Position numbers and translations under genes: made by a program | Notes under the pieces: model-generated | Databases searched by the model: none | Told to the model about the DNA's origin: nothing | What the model saw: only the letters and a program-made list of their open reading frames with translations | In this document: positions 26,386 to 34,037 of the stretch, in pieces | Layout: each line of letters opens with the position of its first letter | How positions within the stretch are numbered: position 1 is the first letter of the stretch | Assembly: GCA_007123265.1 (NCBI GenBank) | Contig: SKLK01000273.1 | Location: 1 to 34,037 of the forward strand | DNA length: 34,037 nt | Direction: 5' to 3' | Origin: Kiritimatiellia bacterium | Lineage (GTDB): Bacteria > Verrucomicrobiota > Kiritimatiellia > SLAD01

Positions 26386-27531
26386 TCATCGATCCGGCAC
26401 CGAGCTCAATCCATCTGCAGGTGGCCGCTCCAAGGACAAGGGCGGTGCCATACTGCGGGGACGACGCGGACGCCGGTTTTTTCGGTCAATGAATGCGCGC
26501 ACGTCGTCCATTACCAAAAGCCCGACCACGCGGCCATGGGCGATGACAGGGAAGACATCCTGTTTCGCCGCCAATAAATCCGGCAATACATGCGCCAGTG
26601 GCGCCTCGGCATGAAATCCCAAGTAGCCGCGCACGACATGCTCACGAATCGGCTGCTCCACCCCTTTGTCCCGCACAGCGTCCATCCAGCGGCGGGCCGG
26701 CAGAATACCAATGATCCCCCCCTGGTGGCCCACCAGAAAATGTTCATCACCATGCCACTGATATTCCTCTAAACAACGCCGCACCGTGTCGTCGATCTGC
26801 AGTACACCGAAATCCTTGCGCATCAACAAACCGACGGAGACATTCTTGAGCGCAGCCTTCATGCGCACCATCCGATTTTCACTATCCGCGCCCAGGAATA
26901 CGAACACGCCGATCAAGGCCAGGAACGGATTCAGATACAGCCCCACCAACACAAATCCAACCGCGACTACGCGGCCGATCCCCGACGCCCAGGCAGTGGC
27001 CAAAGGGTAACTCAAATGCATGGCCAGCACCGCCCGCAACATGCGGCCACCATCCATGGGGAAGGCGGGCAACAGATTGAACGCGATCAAAATCATATTG
27101 GCGCGAACCAAGGCGTCAACCAGTTCGGGAACCGATTGGGGAATCAGTGGAATATTGAGCCATGCGGGAAACCCGGCAAACGGCACCAGGATCGCCAAGA
27201 TGACGACATTAACCATAGGGCCCGCCACCGCGATCCACAATTCCTGCCAAGGATCCTCGGGCATCGCTTTCATGGCCGCGACCCCGCCGATCGGCAACAA
27301 GGTGATACTACTCACGCCAATCCCGAATCGAAGCGCCACAACACTGTGCCCTAGCTCATGCAAAATCACACAAACGAAAAGGAGCACGATCAGAGCCACG
27401 GCCCATGCGCTGGCTGAAGCGCCCGCATAACTCCAGCCCAGCCAGGCGATCCATCCGATCAATAAGAAGAAGCTAATGTGGATACCCAGCCGAATCCCCA
27501 GTACGCGACCAAGCGGAATCGACCACTTCAT
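26386..27531 (-). CDS. Site-2 protease family (M50) with C-terminal CBS pair
   Basis: This is an intramembrane zinc metalloprotease of 381 residues. It has about six hydrophobic segments, the zinc-binding H-E-L-G-H at 58-62, and the third ligand D160 in the P-M-D-G-G loop. A CBS-domain pair follows at about 235-350. This is the Rv2625/SpoIVFB-like group without a PDZ domain, in which CBS domains can sense adenine nucleotides. It cuts membrane proteins in regulated intramembrane proteolysis. The last about 25 residues are a basic/proline tail. Its ATG overlaps the stop of the 5'-nucleotidase gene (ATGA), so the two are probably coupled. Confidence 0.92.
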   Translation of the reverse strand: MKWSIPLGRVLGIRLGIHISFFLLIGWIAWLGWSYAGASASAWAVALIVLLFVCVILHELGHSVVALRFGIGVSSITLLPIGGVAAMKAMPEDPWQELWIAVAGPMVNVVILAILVPFAGFPAWLNIPLIPQSVPELVDALVRANMILIAFNLLPAFPMDGGRMLRAVLAMHLSYPLATAWASGIGRVVAVGFVLVGLYLNPFLALIGVFVFLGADSENRMVRMKAALKNVSVGLLMRKDFGVLQIDDTVRRCLEEYQWHGDEHFLVGHQGGIIGILPARRWMDAVRDKGVEQPIREHVVRGYLGFHAEAPLAHVLPDLLAAKQDVFPVIAHGRVVGLLVMDDVRAFIDRKNRRPRRPRSMAPPLSLERPPADGLSSVPDR

Positions 27532-29129
27532 CGTCCCGCTCCACGGACGCGCTCAACCGCCGCCTGCCCATCCTCAATTACAATGTCCGGGTTCGCCCGC
27601 AAAAAGTCGCGAACCGCCGTGCGCGTTTGAATATCGGTCATGCGCAATCGGTTGATCGGGTCATCGGCCAATCGCCGCGCGGCCATGAAGCGGCCACCGC
27701 CCGACGCCAGAACATAACTATTCAACGCCACCGGCACCCGTTGCCGGGCGTGGATGGGACGGCCATCGGCCCAGCGCATGTTGCGCACCCGCGATCCTGG
27801 AGCGGCTTGGTCATGCAATTCGTAGTGGATGCCGTATACACCTAAGAACTGGCCACTGCGAATGTGCTCCACGTTTTGCTCAAGTATTTCCCGGATTTCG
27901 CGTACGGTCAGGAGTAGCACGCCAATCGTATTTTCGTACGGTACAATTCGCCAGATATCCCGTTCGTATACCGTGCCGGCCGCCAATGACTCATCCGACA
28001 ACCGGCCATGCAAGACAATATCCGCGCCCACGGCGGCGGCCATGGAGCGGGCAATCAATTGCTGTACCCCGGATTGGCCCGGTGTGCGGGTGCGCGCGGT
28101 TAAATCGGCCCCCAACCGGCCCACGGCTTGACGACTGCGGACGCGTGCTTCATCCAGTTGCGGCTGCAACGCGGCCTGTAACCCGGCGTGCTGCGGGTAG
28201 GCGTCGCCGACGCGAATGACGCGGGCCGAACGATCGATTACACGACGCGCAACCGTGTCGTAAACCAACGTCGCTTTCCCCAGCCAAATTCCGTAATAAC
28301 CCGCCTGCGTATACAGGACCCCGTTCACACGCACCTGATCGACCGGCTGATGACTATGCCCACCGATGATCAGGTCAAACTCGGGGAAATAGCGGGCGAT
28401 GCGATTGATTTGATTGGCAGGGCTGTCGCCAAAGGGACGATAGCCTTGGTGGACCACCAACACCATGATATCCGGACGCTCGGCCCGCACCATCGGCAGC
28501 ACCCGGCGCAACGAGTCCACCGAGTCCTCAAAGACCACGTCCCCCAACAAGTCCGGCCGAATCCAATGCGGGATATAGTCCGTGGTAAGCCCCACCAAGG
28601 CGACGCGGACCCCATCCACCTGGCGAATCAAATAGGGACGCACATCCGGAAGCGGATTCATGGCGCCGGGGCGTGTACCTACATTCGCGGCAAGCACCGG
28701 CACAGCGGATCGGCGAACCGCGTTCGCCAACACATCGATGCCCCAATCAAACTCATGATTGCCTAGCACCCACGCGTCGTACTTCAGCCAAGCCAGCGCT
28801 TCGTTCATAATCTGTCCGCGCGACAAATAGCTTTCAATGCCACCTTGATACAAATCGCCGGCATCGACCAATAAGGCATTTGGATATTGATCGCGCAGTT
28901 CTTCAATCAAAGTGGCACAGCGAAGGAGGCCGCCTAAGCCTTCCGTGCCATCGTAATCGCGCGCCGGCCAGACGTGGCCATGAAGATCGGTGGTGTGCAA
29001 AATTACAACCTGCGCCTGTCGCGCAAACGCCGACACAGGCCACATGTGGACGATCAGCCCCAGCACGCATACGAACCTCAGAGTGCGTCGCGAAAGTGAT
29101 GACCAACAGTGTCCAATGGAAAGGACCAT
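27528..29129 (-). CDS. Secreted bifunctional 5'-nucleotidase / cyclic phosphodiesterase family
   Basis: This is a UshA-type metallophosphatase of 533 residues. It has an N-terminal signal peptide (hydrophobic core about 18-34, A-F-A cut near 36) and metal sites T-T-D-L-H-G-H (D48, H50), D-A-G-D (D92), G-N-H-E (N124, H125) and G-G-H-S-H near 255. The C-terminal substrate-binding domain carries V-P-Y-E-N-T. It should remove phosphate from nucleotides in the periplasm or at the cell surface. It starts 10 bp after clpX, with no good Shine-Dalgarno sequence, and is coupled to the site-2 protease gene. The exact substrate cannot be told from sequence. Confidence 0.9.
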   Translation of the reverse strand: MVLSIGHCWSSLSRRTLRFVCVLGLIVHMWPVSAFARQAQVVILHTTDLHGHVWPARDYDGTEGLGGLLRCATLIEELRDQYPNALLVDAGDLYQGGIESYLSRGQIMNEALAWLKYDAWVLGNHEFDWGIDVLANAVRRSAVPVLAANVGTRPGAMNPLPDVRPYLIRQVDGVRVALVGLTTDYIPHWIRPDLLGDVVFEDSVDSLRRVLPMVRAERPDIMVLVVHQGYRPFGDSPANQINRIARYFPEFDLIIGGHSHQPVDQVRVNGVLYTQAGYYGIWLGKATLVYDTVARRVIDRSARVIRVGDAYPQHAGLQAALQPQLDEARVRSRQAVGRLGADLTARTRTPGQSGVQQLIARSMAAAVGADIVLHGRLSDESLAAGTVYERDIWRIVPYENTIGVLLLTVREIREILEQNVEHIRSGQFLGVYGIHYELHDQAAPGSRVRNMRWADGRPIHARQRVPVALNSYVLASGGGRFMAARRLADDPINRLRMTDIQTRTAVRDFLRANPDIVIEDGQAAVERVRGAGR

Positions 29130-29139
29130 GGTGCACCCG

Positions 29140-30402
29140 TCAAGCGATCTTCAGCGTCTTGTCTTCCATGCCGAGCGCCGTCCGGTGGCCAGCCACCACG
29201 GCTTTGTCGATCCGGCACTTCTTGATCGTTCCTTTGCGCGGGACATCGTACATGACATCCAACATGATATGCTCCAAAATCGCGCGTAGCCCGCGCGCGC
29301 CGGTCCCCTTTTGATGAGCGATATGCGCAATTTCGCGTAAGGCCGAGGGTGTGAACGTGAGCTCGACGCCTTCCATGGCCAACAGCTTGGTGTACTGGCG
29401 CACCATGGAATTGCGCGGCTCGGTTAAGATCCGCACCAAGTCATCCTCGGACAAGCCGTCCAGCTTACAAACCACAGGCAACCGCCCAACGAACTCGGGA
29501 ATCAATCCGAAACGAAGCAAATCCTCCGTTTCCGCAATCAGGAGGGGCTCATCCTGGACAGACGCCGACGCCGCGCCTGAATGGCCGAAACCCAACCGCC
29601 CTTTACCGCGCCGACGCTTGATCAGCTCGTCGATCCCGACAAACGCCCCGCCGCAGATGAAGAGGATGTGCTCCGTATTGAGTTTGATATACTCTTGCTG
29701 CGGATGTTTGCGGCCGCCTTGTGGCGGAATGTTGGCGACCGTTCCTTCGAGGATCTTGAGCAGCGCCTGCTGCACACCTTCCCCGGATACATCGCGGGTG
29801 ATCGACACATTTTCCGTCTTCCGCCCAATCTTGTCGATTTCATCAATATAAATGATGCCCCGCTCCGCCCGTTCCACATTGAAATCCGCAGATTGCAACA
29901 AGCGCAACAGGATGTTCTCGACATCTTCACCCACGTAGCCCGCTTCCGTCAGCGTGGTCGCATCCGAGATGCTAAACGGCACATCCAGAATCCGGGCCAG
30001 TGTTTTGGCTAACAAGGTCTTACCGGAACCCGTCGGACCGATCATCATGATGTTGCTTTTCTCCAGCTCCACCTCGTCGTCCGCCTCGCTTCCTGCGGCG
30101 ACCAAGTCGGCTTTGTGCTTCAGCCGCTTGTAGTGATTGTGGACCGCCACCGAAAAGACTTTCTTCGCTTGATCCTGACCAATGATATACTCGTCCAACT
30201 GGGCCTTGAGCTCATGCGGCTTGGGCACCAGCAACGGTTCGGTCCGTTTTTTTTCGCGCCGCGGATTGTCTTTCGTAATGAGCGACTGGCAGAGATCAAC
30301 GCACTGATCACAAATCCATACGTTAGGACCTGCGATCAGCCGCTCCACCTCACTCTGCATCTTACCGCAAAACGAGCATTTAGGTATCCCGGTTCTGGCC
30401 AC
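29140..30402 (-). CDS. clpX: ATP-dependent Clp protease ATP-binding subunit ClpX
   Basis: This is the hexameric unfoldase that feeds ClpP. 420 residues with the N-terminal zinc domain (C9, C12, C31, C34), Walker A G-P-T-G-S-G-K-T at 122-129, Walker B Y-I-D-E-I-D with D187/E188, and the substrate-gripping R-K-H motif near 227. The ClpP-docking loop reads L-G-F rather than the more common I-G-F, a conservative change. It follows clpP by 12 bp on the same strand. Confidence 0.98.
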   Translation of the reverse strand: MARTGIPKCSFCGKMQSEVERLIAGPNVWICDQCVDLCQSLITKDNPRREKKRTEPLLVPKPHELKAQLDEYIIGQDQAKKVFSVAVHNHYKRLKHKADLVAAGSEADDEVELEKSNIMMIGPTGSGKTLLAKTLARILDVPFSISDATTLTEAGYVGEDVENILLRLLQSADFNVERAERGIIYIDEIDKIGRKTENVSITRDVSGEGVQQALLKILEGTVANIPPQGGRKHPQQEYIKLNTEHILFICGGAFVGIDELIKRRRGKGRLGFGHSGAASASVQDEPLLIAETEDLLRFGLIPEFVGRLPVVCKLDGLSEDDLVRILTEPRNSMVRQYTKLLAMEGVELTFTPSALREIAHIAHQKGTGARGLRAILEHIMLDVMYDVPRKGTIKKCRIDKAVVAGHRTALGMEDKTLKIA

Positions 30403-30414
30403 ATTAACTCCTGA

Positions 30415-31041
30415 TTACGACTTCGCCGACTCCGACCCGCCTTTGCCACCTTTGGCCACCACCTCATCAACGAGCCCATAGCTCTTCGCCTCGGCGGCGC
30501 TCATAAAGAAATCGCGCTCGGTATCCCGCGCGATATCCTCGACCGATTTCTTGGTGTGAAACGATAAGATTCCATTCAAGGTATCCCGCAACCGCAAGAT
30601 TTCCTTGGCCTGAATGCTGATATCGGATGCTTGCCCCTGCACCCCACCCCACGGTTGGTGAATCATGATCCGCGCATTCGGCAAGGCAAACCGCTTGCCC
30701 GTGGCCCCGGCGGTGAGCAGCACGGCGCCCATACTGGCCGCCTGTCCCACACAATAGGTGTTCACGTCGCACTTGAGGAACTGCATCGTATCATAGATCG
30801 CCAAACCCGCCGTTACCGAGCCGCCGGGCGAATTGATGTATAGGTTGACATCCTTCTCCGCATCCTCCCCTTGCAGGAAAAGCATCTGGGCAATAATCAA
30901 GTTCGCCACATCATCGTTGATGGCCGTACCGATAAAGACGATCCGCTCCTTCAGCAGGCGCGAAAAAATGTCGTACGCACGTTCGCCCCGGCTCGTCTGC
31001 TCGACGACCATGGGCACTAGCATTTGGTTCAATTCTGACAT
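30415..31041 (-). CDS. clpP: ATP-dependent Clp protease proteolytic subunit ClpP
   Basis: This is the tetradecameric serine protease partner of ClpX. About 208 residues from the ATG at 31041. Catalytic triad S103 (Q-A-A-S-M-G), H128 (M-I-H-Q-P) and D177 (T-E-R-D) are present. The frame extends upstream to 31086, but an AGGAG with ideal spacing and the family-like start choose 31041. A normal IGF-loop-binding cleft is expected. It starts 8 bp after the tig stop and is followed by clpX. tig-clpP-clpX is a common bacterial order. Confidence 0.97.
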   Translation of the reverse strand: MSELNQMLVPMVVEQTSRGERAYDIFSRLLKERIVFIGTAINDDVANLIIAQMLFLQGEDAEKDVNLYINSPGGSVTAGLAIYDTMQFLKCDVNTYCVGQAASMGAVLLTAGATGKRFALPNARIMIHQPWGGVQGQASDISIQAKEILRLRDTLNGILSFHTKKSVEDIARDTERDFFMSAAEAKSYGLVDEVVAKGGKGGSESAKS

Positions 31042-31046
31042 AAAAA

Positions 31047-31051
31047 CTCCT
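31047..31051 (-). promoter_or_regulatory. Ribosome binding site that decides the clpP start
   Basis: AGGAG on the minus strand, 5 nt before the ATG at 31041, and sharing bases with the tig stop codon TAG at 31050-31052. This argues for translational coupling of tig and clpP. Confidence 0.7.
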
Positions 31052-32351
31052 ATGGGTCGCTGATCACGGCCTGCTCCATCAACCAATCGATGGTCATGGA
31101 GCGCCGCAATTCCTCTTCGACTGTATCCACTGTATCACGCTTTTTCAACTCTGCCCGCAATTGATCCGGTTTCATCCCGTAGCCAGCAGCCAATCGCTGA
31201 ATATGTTCATCCAGCGCTTTGGCTGAAACGGTCACATCCTCCGTATCAGCAATGCGATCAAGGACAAGTTGCGCTTTGACGCGATTCTCCGCGTTGCGAC
31301 TGGCCATGTCCATGATCTCATCCTTCTTCTCCATCAGCATCTCTTGCGCCGCACCGCGTCGCGTATTCTCGCGAATCACGTCCTGAACAATCTGTGAGGT
31401 CTCACGAGAGACCGCCGTGGGCGGCAAATCGACCGACCAGTCTTTGATCAAATGATCCACAATGGCATTTCGCAATCGCTCGGTTTCCCGCTGCGAAGCC
31501 GCACGCTCGAGATCCTCGCGGATACGGGTGCGCAGTTCGGCGTCGTCCGCTACGCCCAATCGCTTATAGAACTCTTCGTCCAGCTCAGGCAGCCGTTTGC
31601 GTCGCATCCCCTTCACATCCACAAAGTATGCTGCTTTCTTGCCGGCCAACGGCTTGGCGGCAAAATCAGCCGGGAAATCAACTTGGATCTGGCGCTTTTC
31701 GCCAATTTCCGCGCCCACCACACCATCCGCAAACTCCGGAATAAAGGCGTTATCGTCGGCTTGCATCCAAAAGTCTTCGCGCTTGCCCAGCCCCTTGGTT
31801 TCCTCGCCCATGTCCTCGATCGCCTGCCCTTCACAGGTCCCTTCATAATCGACTTGAACCAAATCGCCCCGCTGCACCGGCCCCTCGGTCACCTCATCGA
31901 ACGACGCGAATTGCTCGGCGATATTGGTGATGGTCTCATCGACCTTACTTTCATCGACGGCCTCTGTCTTTCGCTCTAACGCGATACCTTTGTAGTTCGG
32001 CAAATCAAAGTCCGGCGCCACTTCCACCGTCACCGCGAAGCGCATCGGCTGCCCCAGCTCGACGATGGGCTCATCGAGGTCCATGACTTGAACCACCGTT
32101 AACGCCTTGTCCTTAATGGCCTGTTGATACCCTTCCGGAACCAATTGATCGCGCACGTCCTTTATAATGTCTTTTGCATATCGCCGCTCGACCACCTTGG
32201 CCGGGGCTTTACCGGGTCGAAAGCCGGCGATTCGCGCGACTTTTGCATACTGCTTCAGCGCCAGCTCATAATCGGCTTGAACCCGTTCCACGGGCCATTC
32301 AATCGTCAATTTTTTGCGGCATGTTCCCGCATCTTCCACTGTCACATTCAT
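31050..32351 (-). CDS. tig: Trigger factor (ribosome-associated chaperone / prolyl isomerase)
   Basis: Trigger factor binds nascent chains at the ribosome exit. 433 residues with the ribosome-binding signature G-F-R-P-G-K-A-P at 43-50, an FKBP-type prolyl isomerase domain at about 155-245 ([10 protein letters not shown]), and the helical C-terminal chaperone arms. A GAGGATAGTGG element precedes the ATG, and a strong promoter lies upstream. It is the first gene of the run with clpP, clpX and the peptidases. Confidence 0.97.
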   Translation of the reverse strand: MNVTVEDAGTCRKKLTIEWPVERVQADYELALKQYAKVARIAGFRPGKAPAKVVERRYAKDIIKDVRDQLVPEGYQQAIKDKALTVVQVMDLDEPIVELGQPMRFAVTVEVAPDFDLPNYKGIALERKTEAVDESKVDETITNIAEQFASFDEVTEGPVQRGDLVQVDYEGTCEGQAIEDMGEETKGLGKREDFWMQADDNAFIPEFADGVVGAEIGEKRQIQVDFPADFAAKPLAGKKAAYFVDVKGMRRKRLPELDEEFYKRLGVADDAELRTRIREDLERAASQRETERLRNAIVDHLIKDWSVDLPPTAVSRETSQIVQDVIRENTRRGAAQEMLMEKKDEIMDMASRNAENRVKAQLVLDRIADTEDVTVSAKALDEHIQRLAAGYGMKPDQLRAELKKRDTVDTVEEELRRSMTIDWLMEQAVISDP

Positions 32352-32406
32352 CCACTATCCTCATTTCCTTGCCGTACCGGTCGGCCGTTTTTCGTAAAAG
32401 GCCGTA

Positions 32407-32435
32407 AACATAGACCCCTGCGGGTTCAAGGTCAA
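32407..32435 (-). promoter_or_regulatory. Predicted sigma70-type promoter of the tig-clpP-clpX operon
   Basis: On the minus strand: TTGACC (32430-32435), a 17-bp spacer, and TATGTT (32407-32412), 55 bp before the tig ATG. This is one of the best matches to consensus in the window. A GGCC-ended imperfect hairpin at about 32383-32404 would lie in the leader. Confidence 0.6.
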
Positions 32436-32473
32436 GGCAGGCGTTTGGGCAGACTATCCCTCAACGTCTTGAT

Positions 32474-32787
32474 CTACCAAACCAGCTGAACCCCGTACGG
32501 GGCAAAGTGTTGGACACTTGTGCAAACAGACAACTTTTCGGTCAGCGCCTGACAAATGATTAACCGGTCGAACGGGTCGCGGTGGTGAAAGTCAAGAGCG
32601 CGATGAGAGGGCAGGCGGAGCGCGAGGTGGCGATTGGTTTGTTCAGGGGCTGGGTTGAGCAGGAAGACGACTCAGGCCAGACGCCTCAAGATCTACGCGA
32701 ACAAAGCCCTCCGATCTGGTTTGGCGGTGCGCGAAATTACGCGAGGAGCGTCGATCATCATGATATGGCGTCCATCCGTCTCAGCAT
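32474..32787 (-). pseudogene. Decayed VapC-type PIN toxin with in-frame stops
   Basis: The single minus-strand frame ends W-stop at 32474. The end reads like the C-terminus of a VapC: H-H-R-D-P-F-D-R-L-I-I-C-Q-A-L at about 32544-32587, then A-P-Y-G-V-Q-L-V-W. H-H-R-D-P-F-D-R is the hallmark of one VapC subgroup. Upstream in the same frame are a TGA at 32672 and a TAG at 32693, then a degraded N-terminal piece (D-G-R-H-I, where an intact toxin has D-T-H). The total is shorter than the usual about 125 residues, so an internal deletion is also likely. It is therefore inactive. Confidence 0.65.
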
Positions 32788-32820
32788 CGACCGCAGCCGA
32801 GCTGATAGGGAAAGGATTCC

Positions 32821-33009
32821 GTGAAAGTCGGACTGGATACCATTGGCGCTGCGGCAGCCGTCCTGGCCGTTCCGAGCCTGGCAAGAGCCAAACCCGGGTT
32901 CATCGACCGCATGATCCATGCGGAATACGAAATGTCCGCAAAGGAAATGCTCTCCTTCGAGAAAGCTGCCGGGCGCCTAAGAGGCGCACGCGTGCTCACG
33001 GTGGGCTAA
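32821..33009 (+). pseudogene. Fragment of a second PIN-domain protein (C-terminal part)
   Basis: A 62-codon frame from GTG to TAA. The last 40 residues, from G-F-I-D-R-M-I-H-A-E through M-L-S-F-E-K-A-A to L-R-G-A-R-V-L-T, follow the C-terminal pattern of PIN toxins (F-x-D-x-x-I-x-A, L-T-F-D-x-K-A-A-x-L-x-G). The N-terminal half, with the first catalytic aspartate, is absent, and a stop lies just upstream in the frame. The expected D in L-T-F-D is E here. Read as a truncated relic on the strand opposite the other remnant. Alternative: a chance small frame. Confidence 0.45.
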
Positions 33010-33086
33010 GGCCGTCTTGCATCAACCACACGGAATCACTGCCGATCGCTCGTATACCAGAGAACCACGAAATCCCCCAAAAGCCC

Positions 33087-33108
33087 CCGTTAGGGACAGA
33101 GAAACTGT
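33087..33108 (+). repeat. Direct repeat copy A (left of the toxin-antitoxin pair)
   Basis: One copy of GTTAGGGACAGAGAAACTG, extended on both sides (CC before, T after). The same orientation and near-identical sequence recur at 33931-33980 on the far side of the toxin-antitoxin pair. Confidence 0.85.
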
Positions 33109-33171
33109 GTCACGAAATTCAGGAAAAGGCACGAAAGAGGTCCATTCAAAATCGTATTGCGTAGTCTCAGG

Positions 33172-33627
33172 TTACCCTATGTGTCCTGTGTCTACGCGCT
33201 CCGGCCATACGTTAAGACCAGCGAATTTGGCTAGTTCGCGTTGGCGTTCATCATAGGTGACAAACCTTTGGGGTTCGATTTGGCGGGCGAAGGCCACATG
33301 CAGGATATCCATCGTACGGCATCCGATTCGGGCCGTTTCGCGGGATAGCGCATGGAATGCGACCATAAGCGCCGTACGCGATACTCCGGGCACGAAGTAT
33401 TGGCCAATCTGCTTGCGACGTTCGTAGTGTGCGATTTGATTGGCCGCCTGTGACTCAGTCAACTCACCCCAAAAAACCTTGAGGCGCAATGCATTGCACA
33501 ACTCCGCTTCCAACATATCCCAGACGGGCAAGGGATGATCCTGACTAGCGATGAAACGCTGTAACGGCACGGATTCGGATTCAAAAATGTAAAGCTTCAC
33601 GAAAGCGCTGGTGTCGAGATAGATCAC
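33172..33627 (-). CDS. vapC: PIN-domain ribonuclease toxin, VapC type
   Basis: This is a 151-residue toxin that probably cuts tRNA or rRNA when freed from its antitoxin. It starts Y-L-D-T-S-A-F-V-K, and the four acidic catalytic positions are present: D5, E42 (A-E-L-C-N-A-L), D107 (T-M-D-I-L-H-V-A) and D126 (T-Y-D-E-R). C-terminal part: F-A-G-L-N-V-W-P. The start is GTG, overlapping the antitoxin stop in a GTGA junction, so translation is coupled to the antitoxin. All key residues are intact, unlike the two remnants next door. Confidence 0.9.
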   Translation of the reverse strand: MIYLDTSAFVKLYIFESESVPLQRFIASQDHPLPVWDMLEAELCNALRLKVFWGELTESQAANQIAHYERRKQIGQYFVPGVSRTALMVAFHALSRETARIGCRTMDILHVAFARQIEPQRFVTYDERQRELAKFAGLNVWPERVDTGHIG

Positions 33628-33854
33628 CAGCGTCCATCCCGGTCAGCCCGCACGGCATCCGTGCCCGACCGCCCGGTTGCACGTATAGCTGTGGGTAGAT
33701 GATCCTCCCAAGCGAGAACAGGTCGGGGCGCAGCGGGAATAATCCGGGCTGCGGGTCTCCCTCGATTCAAGACTTCAAAGGTTTCCCCGTTATGAACCTG
33801 CCGCTCAATTTCCGCCCAATGCGCCTTCATTTCACGAACAGATATCGTCTTCAT
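33624..33854 (-). CDS. Phd/YefM-family antitoxin
   Basis: 76 residues. The N-terminal half is the Phd/YefM DNA-binding fold (T-I-S-V-R-E-M-K near 3-10, G-E-T-F-E-V-L-N-R-G-R-P near 23-34, A-R-I-I-P near 36). The basic/disordered C-terminal half would wrap the toxin. It should neutralise the PIN toxin and repress its own promoter. Its promoter elements lie only about 7 bases upstream of the ATG, so the mRNA may be leaderless (see findings). Confidence 0.88.
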   Translation of the reverse strand: MKTISVREMKAHWAEIERQVHNGETFEVLNRGRPAARIIPAAPRPVLAWEDHLPTAIRATGRSGTDAVRADRDGRW

Positions 33855-33860
33855 AGATCA

Positions 33861-33889
33861 AGATTACACCTTAAAATACATTATGTCAA
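33861..33889 (-). promoter_or_regulatory. Toxin-antitoxin promoter with overlapping palindrome
   Basis: On the minus strand: a perfect TTGACA (33884-33889), a 17-bp spacer, and TAATCT (33861-33866). A 9-bp palindrome ACATTATGT (33878-33886) overlaps the -35 edge and spacer, where a Phd-type antitoxin could bind. The -10 match is only 3 of 6. Confidence 0.5.
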
Positions 33890-33930
33890 TTTTACGATAT
33901 ACAAATTGAGACTCAAGCGGAATCCGTTAG

Positions 33931-33980
33931 AATCCGTTAGGGACAGAGAAACTGAAATCCGTTAGGGACAGAGAAACTGT
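33931..33980 (+). repeat. Two tandem copies of the direct repeat (right of the toxin-antitoxin pair)
   Basis: Copies B and C of AATCCGTTAGGGACAGAGA extended by AACTG, at about 33931-33954 and 33956-33979, with 1 bp between. A short truncated copy AATCCGTTAG stands directly before at 33921-33930. The sequence resembles the GGGACAG-type motifs often seen near REP-associated tyrosine transposase genes, but no transposase is in the window. Confidence 0.85.
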
Positions 33981-33999
33981 GGCATGACCAGAATTCGTT

Positions 34000-34017
34000 G
34001 CCGAGCTGGGGCTCGGC
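34000..34017. repeat. REP-like palindrome at the right edge
   Basis: GCCGAGC, loop TGGG, GCTCGGC: a perfect 7-bp stem followed by GTTCCCGGG. This type of G/C-rich palindrome resembles dispersed repetitive extragenic palindromes. It is 20 bp after the last direct repeat, and its relation to that repeat is unknown. Confidence 0.5.
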
Positions 34018-34037
34018 GTTCCCGGGATATCGGCGAA

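Larger units (their letters stand above)
32352..33171. other. Gene-poor accessory gap between tig and the toxin gene
   Basis: This is about 820 bp without an intact gene. It holds the tig promoter (32407-32435), a decayed minus-strand PIN toxin (32474-32787), a plus-strand PIN fragment (32821-33009) and one direct repeat (33087-33108). Nothing is recognised in 33010-33086 or 33109-33171. Confidence 0.6.

Noticed and set aside
32491-32502. CCCCGTACGGGG palindrome as a terminator
   Set aside because: Lies within the decayed PIN frame (A-P-Y-G) and lacks a T-run.
32634-33164. Plus-strand 176-residue reading frame
   Set aside because: Runs across two PIN remnants and a repeat copy, with no coherent fold. 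Likely chance.
33921-33980. Tandem repeats as a CRISPR array
   Set aside because: The units abut with 0 to 1 bp between them, no unique spacers, and no cas genes are near.

Overview
The window is about 34 kb of gene-dense bacterial chromosome at moderately high G+C. It is mostly housekeeping, with a short accessory patch at the right end. The best clue to the organism is the cluster at 17452-24352: a PilM-like protein fused to a PilN-like part, then PilO-like, PilP-like and secretin genes. These match the Amuc_1101 to Amuc_1098 pilus-like families known from Akkermansia. A calcium-binding D-x-D-G-D-G motif of a kind common in Verrucomicrobiota and Kiritimatiellota supports a member of the PVC superphylum. 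This is inference from protein families; no rRNA or other taxonomic marker is present.

Layout. (1) 77-4800: priA and yjbQ on the minus strand, and dinG leaving divergently. (2) 4872-7912: an outer-membrane barrel protein, then two translationally coupled membrane-anchored TPR proteins on the opposite strand. (3) 8044-10454: an S41 C-terminal processing protease with a good promoter, then tsaD. (4) 10462-16360, read right to left: an STT3-like membrane protein, coaE, rho, and a membrane-anchored von Willebrand A protein. (5) 16452-24352, read right to left: the pilMN-O-P-Q-type cluster, ending with a stand-alone 5'-3' exonuclease. (6) 24513-32351, read right to left from a strong promoter: tig, clpP, clpX, a secreted 5'-nucleotidase, a site-2 protease with CBS domains, an M42 aminopeptidase and a TrmJ-type methyltransferase. 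All gaps in this run are under 50 bp and some genes overlap, so it looks like one protein-quality-control operon with extra members. (7) 32352-34037: an accessory patch with two decayed PIN-domain toxin remnants, one intact Phd/VapC-type toxin-antitoxin pair, direct repeats of GTTAGGGACAGAGAAACTG on both sides of that pair, and a REP-like palindrome at the edge.

How the genes work together. The pilus-like cluster has a full trans-envelope set: cytoplasmic PilM actin-fold, inner-membrane PilN/O/P-like subunits and an outer-membrane secretin. No pilin, assembly ATPase or platform protein is nearby. The tig-clpP-clpX run couples nascent-chain folding to ATP-dependent degradation, and the downstream site-2 protease and M42 peptidase could feed or finish that pathway. 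The most unusual signals are the PIN-toxin graveyard, the short acidic D-F-D-F motif shared by the PilP-like and secretin proteins, and a zinc-ribbon-like segment in the PilP-like protein that has lost three of its four cysteines.
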